A DNA stretch of 64,000 nucleotides, from the NCBI GenBank assembly GCA_029212885.1, contig JARGPC010000008.1:56332-120331 (forward strand), in the 5' to 3' direction. A program made the translations under genes and the position numbers. This document shows, piece by piece, positions 8,490-15,707 of this stretch. Source of the DNA: Coxiellaceae bacterium. Its GTDB lineage: Bacteria > Pseudomonadota > Gammaproteobacteria > Coxiellales > Coxiellaceae. Under the pieces are notes generated by a model. It was not told the DNA's origin and ran no database searches. It saw nothing but the letters and a program-made list of their open reading frames with translations. Within the stretch, counting starts at the first letter, position 1. Every line of letters begins with the position of its first letter.

Positions 8490-9409
8490 TTCACCTGATT
8501 AAAGCTTTTTTCACTGATTATATTCATTATGCGCAGTACGTTGATAGTACAGCCTTTTGGTTTATTATCGTTTTGTTTTCTATGTTGGCGCTCGGTGCTG
8601 TTTGGATATTTTGTTTTTATTTGCAGCTTCGGCGTGGACCAAACATGCAGATTGTTGCTATTGCGCAGTCGAATCCCGGTTATGTGGAGTTGCATGGTAA
8701 AGCTAAACCGATAGACGGAAAGTTGTTACTGTCGCCACTGACGAAAACGCCTTGTTGTTGGTATCGTTATAAGGTGTGGGAGTATTGCCCTGGTAAAGCA
8801 AATTTTGAGTTAATTGATTATCAGGGTGGTGTGTTTCAATTGCTATTAATCAAAGATGAAACCGATGAGTGCGTAATTAATGTGGCAGGGGCAGCCATAA
8901 GGTCAGGTGGTAATCATTTGTATTATGCTGAAACTAAAGATGCCACACGAGAACAAATGACTCAGCATTATCAGCAACAAGCTTATTGTTTTGAAGAAGA
9001 GGTTGTTTTACCTGACTCGCCGCTTTGGGTGGCGGGAACCTTTCGGCATGTTAGTCCTGATTTAGAGATGGGTGTGAATATGAACCCTGACCGTGCTGTT
9101 GACCGTATAAAAGATGTTACGGGCGAGGAATGGGTGGATGAGATGATGGAGCAGCGTTGGCTGAATGAGCCTTTGGCTGCCGAAAAAGATTTGCAACAAC
9201 AGTGGCAAGCCTATTGTTCAGCGTTACCGGATGATCGGCGTCCTGCGTTAATGGCCGATACTGATTTACAATTGGATCAAGCTTATTGCATGAGCACTTC
9301 TCAGCGGCTCATTCCTGAACGACGTGGGTGGCTGTTTCACCTTTCCGGAGTCGTTAGTGTTTGTATGTTGGTCGTGATCATTTCGATGTTGTGGTTTAGG
9401 TTTTATTGA
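8486..9409 (+). CDS. GIDE/Mulan-like membrane protein
   Basis: The 307-residue protein has one transmembrane helix near residues 23-46, a soluble middle region, and a second helix near residues 283-305. The middle begins with SPLTKTPCCWYRYKVWEY (83-100), which resembles the GIDE domain of bacterial relatives of the mitochondrial E3 ligase MUL1. There is no RING finger, so ligase activity is not implied. TTG 8480 is also in frame, but ATG 8486 is coupled to the small upstream frame. It is the first gene of the island after lpxA. The family call comes from motif resemblance only. Confidence 0.6.
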   Translation: MIHLIKAFFTDYIHYAQYVDSTAFWFIIVLFSMLALGAVWIFCFYLQLRRGPNMQIVAIAQSNPGYVELHGKAKPIDGKLLLSPLTKTPCCWYRYKVWEYCPGKANFELIDYQGGVFQLLLIKDETDECVINVAGAAIRSGGNHLYYAETKDATREQMTQHYQQQAYCFEEEVVLPDSPLWVAGTFRHVSPDLEMGVNMNPDRAVDRIKDVTGEEWVDEMMEQRWLNEPLAAEKDLQQQWQAYCSALPDDRRPALMADTDLQLDQAYCMSTSQRLIPERRGWLFHLSGVVSVCMLVVIISMLWFRFY

Positions 9410-9481
9410 TTGGCTTGATGTTCCAAAGGCTACATTCCTCATACGGGTGATGATGGGCAGTCTCATTTCGAAGAAATCGAT

Positions 9482-9775
9482 ATGCCGTTGATTCCAGCGG
9501 ACCACGGGAAAATAGTAGAGCCCTTACCTGTTGAGCAAATTATTTTTGGCGAGGTGGGTGATGAGTGCAGGGAAATAGATTGGCATAATGCACCGTGCCG
9601 TCAGTATATTATTATGCTGCAAGGTGCTATGGAAATCGAGCTGGGCAGCGGGGAAAAAAAACAATTTCAAGTTGGCGAAATTTTATTGGCTGAAGATTTA
9701 ACTGGGCAAGGGCATATTACCCGAGCTGCATCTGAAGGTGTTCGGCGTTATCTTGCGGTGGCATGCGATCATTGA
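9482..9775 (+). CDS. Small cupin-domain protein, 5' end probably frameshifted
   Basis: The 97-residue frame shows a single cupin barrel: IDWHNAPCRQYIIMLQGAME, a G-E-I-L-L turn and AEDLTGQGHITRA. The open frame runs upstream of ATG 9482 (reading HTGDDGQSHFEEID) but has no good start. Another frame begins at ATG 9418 and reads MFQRLH. Removing seven bases near 9436-9442 would join them into MFQRLHTGDDGQSHFEEID, the N-terminus expected for this cupin family. The gene is therefore likely truncated or inactive, unless translation starts at 9482. No metal or substrate can be assigned. Confidence 0.6.
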   Translation: MPLIPADHGKIVEPLPVEQIIFGEVGDECREIDWHNAPCRQYIIMLQGAMEIELGSGEKKQFQVGEILLAEDLTGQGHITRAASEGVRRYLAVACDH

Positions 9776-9850
9776 GCGCTGCTGAAGCGATTGCATCTGA
9801 TATGCCCCTCTAGTAAACTTTGTTTGGCAATCTTACAACAGGGAGTGGGG

Positions 9851-10903
9851 ATGTTAGAGGCATATCGTGAACGATTTCGTGGCAGTTTCGAATCTCATAG
9901 AGCGTATTTTGAAGAGTTAGAAGATGATGCTCAAGCAGAATTACAGAAACTTTTAGACTATCTTGGCAAATTTGAAGGCATGTTAACCGAGCCGTTATTT
10001 GTGCGCTTAATAGATAACCTAGAAAGCTATCATTTTACTGAATTTTTAACAGCATTATCTTGCACAGAAAGGCTAAAAGGAGCGCTTAGTAGCGCTGATA
10101 TTGAACGTTATTTAGATGTCGACAGGTTGGCTGCTGCAACAATAGCGCTGACTGTTTTAGAAAAAGTGGGCGAGAGTTTTGAGGTTGCTGTGTTTGAAAT
10201 GGATTTAGACCGTCTGGTTGACGTGTTCGTTAATCCTGTGATCAGTATGATTTATCAAAAGCGCGGTATAGTTCACAGCGATTACGTTGTTTGGCAAGAG
10301 CCCATTACACCGGCTGTTGCTTTTAATCTGCTTGCTAAAGGGGCGAGTGATGATGCTATTGAGCGAAGGGTCTCTGAAGTGTTTAACGAGCTGAATCGTT
10401 TTCGACAAGCAAACCCCAGTCAGAAGCAAATGATGCGTGATATGTGTGACCCCGCTTATTACAGCCCAGAAGCACAAGCGCAAGATGCCGTTCAGGAATA
10501 TTTTATTGCTCAGTTAAATGATGCAGGTGTATTACTTGCTGCGACTCAGGCAGATCTTCAAAGGCTTTCGCTTGAAGGGGCGTCGACTATTCTTCCTGAT
10601 GCAGAGAAACAGCAGTTAGCGGCCCAAATAGAAAGTGATGATAGTTACTCTACGCGAAATTATGTAGAGATGATGGCTTGCGTGGATGAACTGCTTAGTG
10701 AGGTTAAAGTGGTGGATGTTTCTGCTGCGCTAGCTGAGCGTATAGCACGAGAGCCAGCAGCACCTGTGGTAATGCCAGCAGGAGTGGCTGCAGGAATGCG
10801 ATATAGTATATATGGTGATGTTCCAGAGGCAGCAGGAACTGGAGCGGGTGATCCTGTGTGTCAAGTTAGTGGGGATGACGACGGGCGACGTCCTTTAGTA
10901 TGA
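9851..10903 (+). CDS. Unrecognised mostly helical protein
   Basis: The 350-residue protein matches no family I recognise. ATG 9851 was chosen because GGGAGTGGGG precedes it; ATG 9791 is in frame but has no ribosome site. The first 300 residues are acidic and look alpha-helical, without signal peptide or membrane segment. The last 60 are rich in Ala, Pro and Gly and probably disordered. Its place in the accessory island and the lack of recognisable domains would fit a secreted effector, but no direct sign of export is visible. Confidence 0.6.
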   Translation: MLEAYRERFRGSFESHRAYFEELEDDAQAELQKLLDYLGKFEGMLTEPLFVRLIDNLESYHFTEFLTALSCTERLKGALSSADIERYLDVDRLAAATIALTVLEKVGESFEVAVFEMDLDRLVDVFVNPVISMIYQKRGIVHSDYVVWQEPITPAVAFNLLAKGASDDAIERRVSEVFNELNRFRQANPSQKQMMRDMCDPAYYSPEAQAQDAVQEYFIAQLNDAGVLLAATQADLQRLSLEGASTILPDAEKQQLAAQIESDDSYSTRNYVEMMACVDELLSEVKVVDVSAALAERIAREPAAPVVMPAGVAAGMRYSIYGDVPEAAGTGAGDPVCQVSGDDDGRRPLV

Positions 10904-11040
10904 TTTTTTATCTTGTAGTGCCAGTTTAGCCGGTATCAATACTTACCAAATCTGTATGTGTTATATACGGGTATAAATTATTTTTTTATTATGCTAGTTT
11001 TGCATGCATTTCAATTGTTAATAATAAGGGTCTAGCGATC

Positions 11041-11072
11041 GAGTTGACAATATGTCAACTCGTTGTTATGCT
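11041..11072 (+). promoter_or_regulatory. higBA promoter overlapped by a perfect palindrome
   Basis: GAGTTGACA and TGTCAACTC, separated by ATA, form a perfect 9-3-9 palindrome at 11041-11061. The consensus -35 TTGACA (11044-11049) lies inside it and a -10-like TATGCT (11067-11072) follows after 17 bp. This is the layout expected for autorepression by the HigA antitoxin. Confidence 0.75.
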
Positions 11073-11094
11073 CTTAAAGCATAAGGAAGCTGAT

Positions 11095-11409
11095 ATGCAT
11101 GTAATCACAAGAAGGCCATTTAATGAGGCTGCTATGCAATATCCAAATGATGCTACTGCGATAATAAGCACGTATTTAGTGTTGAGGAATGGTAAGTTTA
11201 CATCACCCGCGATGCTAAAACGTGTCTTTCTTTCATTGGATAAATTTAAGTATAAAAACAAATGGTGGGTTATTGATATTGGTGGTAATAACTTGCGGTT
11301 GATTGCCTTTATAGAGTTTCGAGATATGCGTATGTATGTTAAACATATCGTTAACCATGCTAAATACGATAAATTATGTAATCGATACGCTAAACGTGGA
11401 GATAAATAA
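11095..11409 (+). CDS. higB: HigB-type toxin, mRNA interferase
   Basis: HigB toxins of the RelE superfamily cut mRNA, usually on the ribosome. The 104-residue protein begins MHVITRRPFNEAAMQYPNDA and contains KFKYKNKWWVIDIGGNNLRL and AFIEFRDMRMYVKHIVNHAK. These match the HigB fold, including the basic strand and the C-terminal His-containing segment. ATG 11095 was chosen over 11044 because AAGGAAG lies before it and the earlier start would sit within the operator. The toxin precedes the antitoxin, typical of higBA. Confidence 0.85.
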   Translation: MHVITRRPFNEAAMQYPNDATAIISTYLVLRNGKFTSPAMLKRVFLSLDKFKYKNKWWVIDIGGNNLRLIAFIEFRDMRMYVKHIVNHAKYDKLCNRYAKRGDK

Positions 11410-11410
11410 A

Positions 11411-11824
11411 ATGAGCTTTGCAATGATTAAAAGGAAGGCTGATGCGCTTTTTAATGAAGCCAGTTTTATTAGTCATATTCGTACAAAATGTGATTATCAA
11501 CAAGCCATGGCATTGATGGATGATTTAATCGAAGATTATGATAATAATAAGGCGTTGATTGAAGTGCTCTCAGTGAGTATAGAGCGTTGGGAAAGTAAAG
11601 CAAAAGAATTTACCGCTTTTAATAAACAGCTTAAAACGCTTAATTCTGGGGTCGCTGTGCTCAAGGTGTTGATGGAGCAGCATGGGTTAGGTGTTAATGA
11701 CTTACCGGAAGTAGGTTCAAAATCGCTTCTGTCAAAAATTTTGAATGGTAAGCGTCAATTAACCCTGGGACATATTCAGGCGCTAAGTAATCGATTTAAT
11801 ATAGACCCACGTTTGTTTATTTAG
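11411..11824 (+). CDS. higA: HigA-type antitoxin with HTH domain
   Basis: The 137-residue protein follows higB after one base. ATG 11411 has GGAGAT before it; the longer frame from 11336 would overlap higB heavily. The N-terminal helical part (about residues 1-85) probably binds the toxin. The C-terminal part contains SKSLLSKILNGKRQLTLGHI, an XRE-type helix-turn-helix that would bind the palindrome at 11041-11061. The pair appears intact, with no frameshift. Confidence 0.82.
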   Translation: MSFAMIKRKADALFNEASFISHIRTKCDYQQAMALMDDLIEDYDNNKALIEVLSVSIERWESKAKEFTAFNKQLKTLNSGVAVLKVLMEQHGLGVNDLPEVGSKSLLSKILNGKRQLTLGHIQALSNRFNIDPRLFI

Positions 11825-11851
11825 TTGGAAATTAAATTAAAAGGAATTTAA

Positions 11852-12634
11852 GTGAAATTTAAAATTTTTGTTGTCATCGTGTCTTTTTTTGTATACCAGC
11901 TTGCTTATGCAGGCCATATCCAACCAAGAGCTACTAAGCTTTATTTTGCGGCACCATTGTTCAATGCTTCTGAACTACAGTTTAATCAAAAGCTCGTTAA
12001 TGCTTTAGAGCGTAGGGGGTATAAGGTGACATTGCCTCAGCGCGATGGTTTTGAGGGTAATGTGCTTGCCAAGGAAATCTCAAAATATGTCTCGAAATCG
12101 GCGGTACATCCGACCATCAGAAACATGATTTATTTATTAGATATTGGCCGCTTTATACCGCAAGCTGATGCTGTGGTGGCGATGCTGGATGTGCCGCTTG
12201 ATGATGGTGTTATAACAGAAATTACTTATGCTCACTTAATGGGTAAAAAAGTTATTGGGCTAAGAACAGACAGTCGAGGGCTGTTTGGTAACCATGAGCA
12301 ATTAGGTGGCATGCATTCATTTGTGGCAATGCAATGTGACTACGTTGTACTAATCAATAAGCAGACTTTTAAGCATTTAGCTGACCCAAATATTTTTGAT
12401 TATTTGTCTCAGCAAATCAATAAATACGTTGCTAATGAGCAAGACGCTCCTGTTGTATTGCCAAAATATGTGATGATGAATCCTCGATTTAATACGATTA
12501 TTAATACAGCCAATAAAGTCTTTGTGGGTGAGAATAATATGCGACAGGCTAATTTCGGTGCGATTGTTAAACGTATGCTGCAGAACCAAAAATCGATTGC
12601 AGCGGCAATGCCATTAAAAAGAGATTATGCTTAG
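11852..12634 (+). CDS. Exported nucleoside 2-deoxyribosyltransferase-like protein
   Basis: The 260-residue protein starts at GTG 11852, with AAGGAA before it. Residues 1-20 form a signal peptide ending QLAYA. The rest resembles the nucleoside 2-deoxyribosyltransferase fold: YFAAPLFNASELQFN near residue 31, then DAVVAMLDVPLDDG and EITYAHLMGKKVIGLRTD, with the Glu expected to be the nucleophile. Known members exchange bases on deoxynucleosides in the cytosol, so an exported version is unusual. It could act in the periplasm, outside the cell or on host nucleosides. Activity is inferred from motifs only. Confidence 0.7.
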   Translation: MKFKIFVVIVSFFVYQLAYAGHIQPRATKLYFAAPLFNASELQFNQKLVNALERRGYKVTLPQRDGFEGNVLAKEISKYVSKSAVHPTIRNMIYLLDIGRFIPQADAVVAMLDVPLDDGVITEITYAHLMGKKVIGLRTDSRGLFGNHEQLGGMHSFVAMQCDYVVLINKQTFKHLADPNIFDYLSQQINKYVANEQDAPVVLPKYVMMNPRFNTIINTANKVFVGENNMRQANFGAIVKRMLQNQKSIAAAMPLKRDYA

Positions 12635-12804
12635 CGCAGTATTAAAGCGATTTGCATCAATTTATATCAAACAATAACAGTAGCTTAGCAGAAGCTTAAT
12701 TTCGGCTATGATTCCTATAACTATATTTCTCATGTAAATTTTCCGTTTTTGATGGAAAAATGGTATGCAATTTGTGGTTGCTGAAACAGAATATTTCAAT
12801 CTAG
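12635..12804. other. AT-rich intergenic region before the kinase-like gene
   Basis: No gene is supported here. TTTTCC and GGAAAA around 12740-12760 could form a small hairpin, too weak to call a terminator. Confidence 0.4.
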
Positions 12805-12837
12805 TTTAATGATTATTTAATATTGAGTTGATATAGT
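12805..12837 (+). promoter_or_regulatory. PmrA-type box with extended -10
   Basis: TTTAAT-N5-TTTAAT (12805-12821) is a direct repeat with 11-bp spacing. It fits the PmrA half-site rule YTTAAK-N5-YTTAAK exactly and is close to the Legionella/Coxiella form cTTAATatT repeated with a 2-bp gap. Seven bases after the 20-bp box ends, an extended -10 TGA-TATAGT lies at 12829-12837. The next gene starts at 12885. Confidence 0.6.
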
Positions 12838-12884
12838 CTAGCTATATATGAATGGCATATGATTATTGTTAATTAGGTGAGTTG

Positions 12885-14003
12885 ATGAGTAGAGAAGGTA
12901 GTTTGACGGCTGGTGCTGGGATTTTTTCTAAAGGTAGTGGTAATGCTGAGTCTAAGTCTTCCAAAGAGCCTTTGGTTTATGATCCCTCGGCGATGGTGTC
13001 ACTCACCGATGGTTACGGAGCCAGCCGCGTATATAAGGTCACTGAAGTATCAACGGGTCGCTCTTATGTTCTTAAACAAAGCACATTGGAGAAAAACATT
13101 AATGCCGTATTGGTTAGTCAATTTTTAAAGCCATTATTAAGCGAAGAGCCGGTAGCTATTGCGGGTAAAACGTTAACCTACCACGTGCCAGAGGTGGTTT
13201 TAACGCGTAATCACCGTGGTGAGTTGGTGCAACAACAAGAGTTTTTGGAGGGTTTAGAAACCCGTCTTGATGACTATGTTTTGCGCGGCATAGCCAGTTT
13301 CGATAATTTACAACAAATGGCTAAGTTTGGTGTGATCTATCAGTTTCTGATGTTAGGCGATAACATGATGTATAACCACCGATTTATTAAGGCTAGTGAT
13401 AGCTACAATATTTTCGATTTTGATGCGGCCTTTTTCTTAGGAGCGTCATGCCGTACAAGCGAAGACAGCCCATTTGCTGATCGAGTGGAGCAGGTAGGTC
13501 ACATGTATTGCGATCACTTTTTTGCTTTACTTGCTGTCCGCTTCGGCGTCGATCGTTACCATAATGTTTTTAGCAAGCTATCCGTCGTTCGCCTGCTTGA
13601 TGGAGAATCCTGGGGTGACTTTTTTACGGCCATACAGCAAGGCTTGCAATTGATTAAAGATAATATGTCTGCAGCGTTTATAACAGAGCGTTGGGGGGGA
13701 TCACTGCCTGATGAGGCTGAAGAACACCTTGGACGAGTCAGGGCGCTGATGCTTAGTCGCTTAGCTACTATTGACTGCCACCTGCATTATATGGGCCAAT
13801 TACTTTCAGGCGAGCGCACACTGTGCGACCTTGATCTGTCGGCACTAATAAAGGCTAGCTTTGACACGCTGCCATCAAAACATGAAGTGCATGGTTATTT
13901 AGAAATACTTAAGACGACAATGGCGGCTGACGTTATCGCATTAGCGAAAGAAGTGAATAAACCGCTTGAGGATGAATCCGAAGTGGTTAGATCTTTAGCG
14001 TAG
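12885..14003 (+). CDS. Protein kinase-like / lipid kinase-like effector candidate
   Basis: The 372-residue protein has marks of an atypical kinase fold: VYKVTEVSTGRSYVLKQS (about 49-66, with Lys64 as possible ATP-binding lysine), MLGDNMMYNH (about 156-165), and NIFDFDAAFF (175-184), resembling the GDxxxxN and DFD pair of actin-fragmin, PI3/4-kinase-like or HipA-like kinases. The substrate is unknown. ATG 12885 has GGTGA upstream; TTG 12882 is less likely. The N-terminal 35 residues are Gly/Ser-rich and disordered. The PmrA-type box upstream supports, but does not prove, a type IV effector role. Confidence 0.55.
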   Translation: MSREGSLTAGAGIFSKGSGNAESKSSKEPLVYDPSAMVSLTDGYGASRVYKVTEVSTGRSYVLKQSTLEKNINAVLVSQFLKPLLSEEPVAIAGKTLTYHVPEVVLTRNHRGELVQQQEFLEGLETRLDDYVLRGIASFDNLQQMAKFGVIYQFLMLGDNMMYNHRFIKASDSYNIFDFDAAFFLGASCRTSEDSPFADRVEQVGHMYCDHFFALLAVRFGVDRYHNVFSKLSVVRLLDGESWGDFFTAIQQGLQLIKDNMSAAFITERWGGSLPDEAEEHLGRVRALMLSRLATIDCHLHYMGQLLSGERTLCDLDLSALIKASFDTLPSKHEVHGYLEILKTTMAADVIALAKEVNKPLEDESEVVRSLA

Positions 14004-14097
14004 TTGTTCCAAAGTGGCAAATAAAATCAAATACACATTTCATTCAAACACCTTCCAAATCTGCATGCTAACGCGGCTGTAACACGTTGAGGAATCA

Positions 14098-15459
14098 CTA
14101 TCGTTGCGGCAGAATTGGTTTTAAATTATCATTCAAATATGTTTCTAAAGCGGATTTGTCGCCGGCACTCTTTATTAGCTTTTCTTTACTATACGGGTGG
14201 TTTTTTTCAAAAAATAAACCAGCTAACCTAAAAGCTGCTTCGCCAATATTTTTTTCTGTACGTTCTAATAACGGCGGCAATGATGAGTCCCTTCCGATCA
14301 GTTTGTGATCATAAAATCCGGAATTAAGTTTGTTGTGGCAGCTTGCCATGAAGTTTGGGCTTTTGTCCATGAAGTAGCGTATCCGATTATATTTTGTATT
14401 TCTTTCGTTGTAATAAGCGTAGCCACTGCCGATATTACCGTTTGGTAAGCGTCGACTCTCAATTTGATCTGAATTGAATTCGTCATCAACAAAATGTTCG
14501 AATGGAGCGCCTTCACCGGAGGTATGATCATAGGCCGCCCGCAATTGATTCCTATCAATTGTAAAGGCGAACTCATGAAATAGCTCAAACATTAAAAATA
14601 ACATGCATTGTTTAATTATTTTTTCATGTCGTGTATCAGTAGATAGAATTTTGATCGCGGGTAGTAAAACGGAGTGTATCACTTGATGTTGTTTCTTAAT
14701 CATTGATAACGGGGCGCGATTCTTCCAGGACATTCTATTATAACTTTCAAAGCGTCTAATGTGGTTGAAGTCGTGAATTGCAAAGTCCAGTGGTGAGTTA
14801 AAGTAACCATCAGAAAATATCGGTCTATTCGTAACGCCAACAATCCCAAAGGGAATCGCACGTAGTCGAATAAAATCATATATGCTTGTTGTTTCAACCA
14901 AAGGAAGATACACAAACCGACCATTTTTTTTATTTGGCAACGTTAAGCAGTGATTAGTATGATACCGATATCTATCTGCATGATACAGTGGCAGTAAGTT
15001 TGTATGACTTGCTCTAACGCTAGCATCAATAAATGAAAGCCCATTTATAAGTGCCATTAAGGTAGGTATGTAGGGATAGGCCGATGTGAATGGCGGGGTG
15101 TGAGGGTAGTGAGTCTTTCTTTCTACTGTGATATCAGCTCCCAATTGGAATAACTCCATTTGAGTGGTGGCAAGTAGTTGCTTACCGATGGGGTCACTGA
15201 CTATATCGGCAACATCATCGCTTTCTAAGGTTTGCAATACCAGTTCAACCGATGGCTTGAATTGCTTTTTCATAGAGGCCATTGGGCCATTGATATTAAT
15301 ATGACGTGCTAATGAAGTGTATTCTTCGATAGGGTTATCTGTCGATAATAAACTGAAATCCCTCGAGAACCCACCTGAGAATGATGGCAGAAACCAAGTT
15401 ATGATTCTTTGCTGCTTTACCCAATTCATGGGCAGTGCTTTGATGTTAAGCGCTCTCAT
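14098..15459 (-). CDS. Unrecognised 453-residue protein with an HDxxxH motif
   Basis: No family is recognised. The protein has no signal peptide. Its central part contains LDFAIHDFNHIRRFE (about residues 235-249) and later FELFHEFAF. These His/Asp/Glu-rich helices could bind metal, as in HD-type or di-iron helical enzymes, but spacing alone is not decisive. Ribosome site CAGGATT precedes the ATG. It is convergent with the kinase-like gene and divergent from the repeat protein at 15708; the shared 250-bp intergenic region holds a palindrome and a PmrA-like repeat. Confidence 0.6.
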   Translation of the reverse strand: MRALNIKALPMNWVKQQRIITWFLPSFSGGFSRDFSLLSTDNPIEEYTSLARHININGPMASMKKQFKPSVELVLQTLESDDVADIVSDPIGKQLLATTQMELFQLGADITVERKTHYPHTPPFTSAYPYIPTLMALINGLSFIDASVRASHTNLLPLYHADRYRYHTNHCLTLPNKKNGRFVYLPLVETTSIYDFIRLRAIPFGIVGVTNRPIFSDGYFNSPLDFAIHDFNHIRRFESYNRMSWKNRAPLSMIKKQHQVIHSVLLPAIKILSTDTRHEKIIKQCMLFLMFELFHEFAFTIDRNQLRAAYDHTSGEGAPFEHFVDDEFNSDQIESRRLPNGNIGSGYAYYNERNTKYNRIRYFMDKSPNFMASCHNKLNSGFYDHKLIGRDSSLPPLLERTEKNIGEAAFRLAGLFFEKNHPYSKEKLIKSAGDKSALETYLNDNLKPILPQR

Positions 15460-15579
15460 AGCAATCCTGGATAATCGTTGTTATTTATTAATGACGCTTC
15501 TAAATAGTAATGGGGGGATCATAGTTGAGGTTCATAGTCGCGTCAAGCAGGTAATTGAGTTGTCCCAAGGTAACCAAAT

Positions 15580-15613
15580 CTTAATTCTTACTTAACTATC
15601 AAAATTGTTTATA
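15580..15613 (+). promoter_or_regulatory. PmrA-like direct repeat upstream of the repeat protein
   Basis: CTTAATTCT and CTTAACTAT are separated by TA (15580-15599), giving the 9-2-9 layout of the Legionella PmrA box. Each copy matches about 7 of 9 consensus positions, although the last half-site ends TTAAC rather than TTAAT. A TTTATA hexamer follows at 15608-15613. Confidence 0.45.
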
Positions 15614-15616
15614 CCA

Positions 15617-15639
15617 ATAAATGTAAATATTACATTTAT
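15617..15639. promoter_or_regulatory. AT-rich perfect palindrome between divergent genes
   Basis: ATAAATGTAA and TTACATTTAT are perfect 10-bp arms around ATA. It lies between the divergent genes at 15459 (minus) and 15708 (plus). It is symmetric enough to be an operator for a dimeric regulator, and has no T tail that would suggest a terminator. Confidence 0.5.
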
Positions 15640-15707
15640 ACCTATTGATTGTGTTGCCTGGTGTTTTAGTTATTATGCGATAAAATTAATCGAAGTTGGA
15701 GTCTGAA

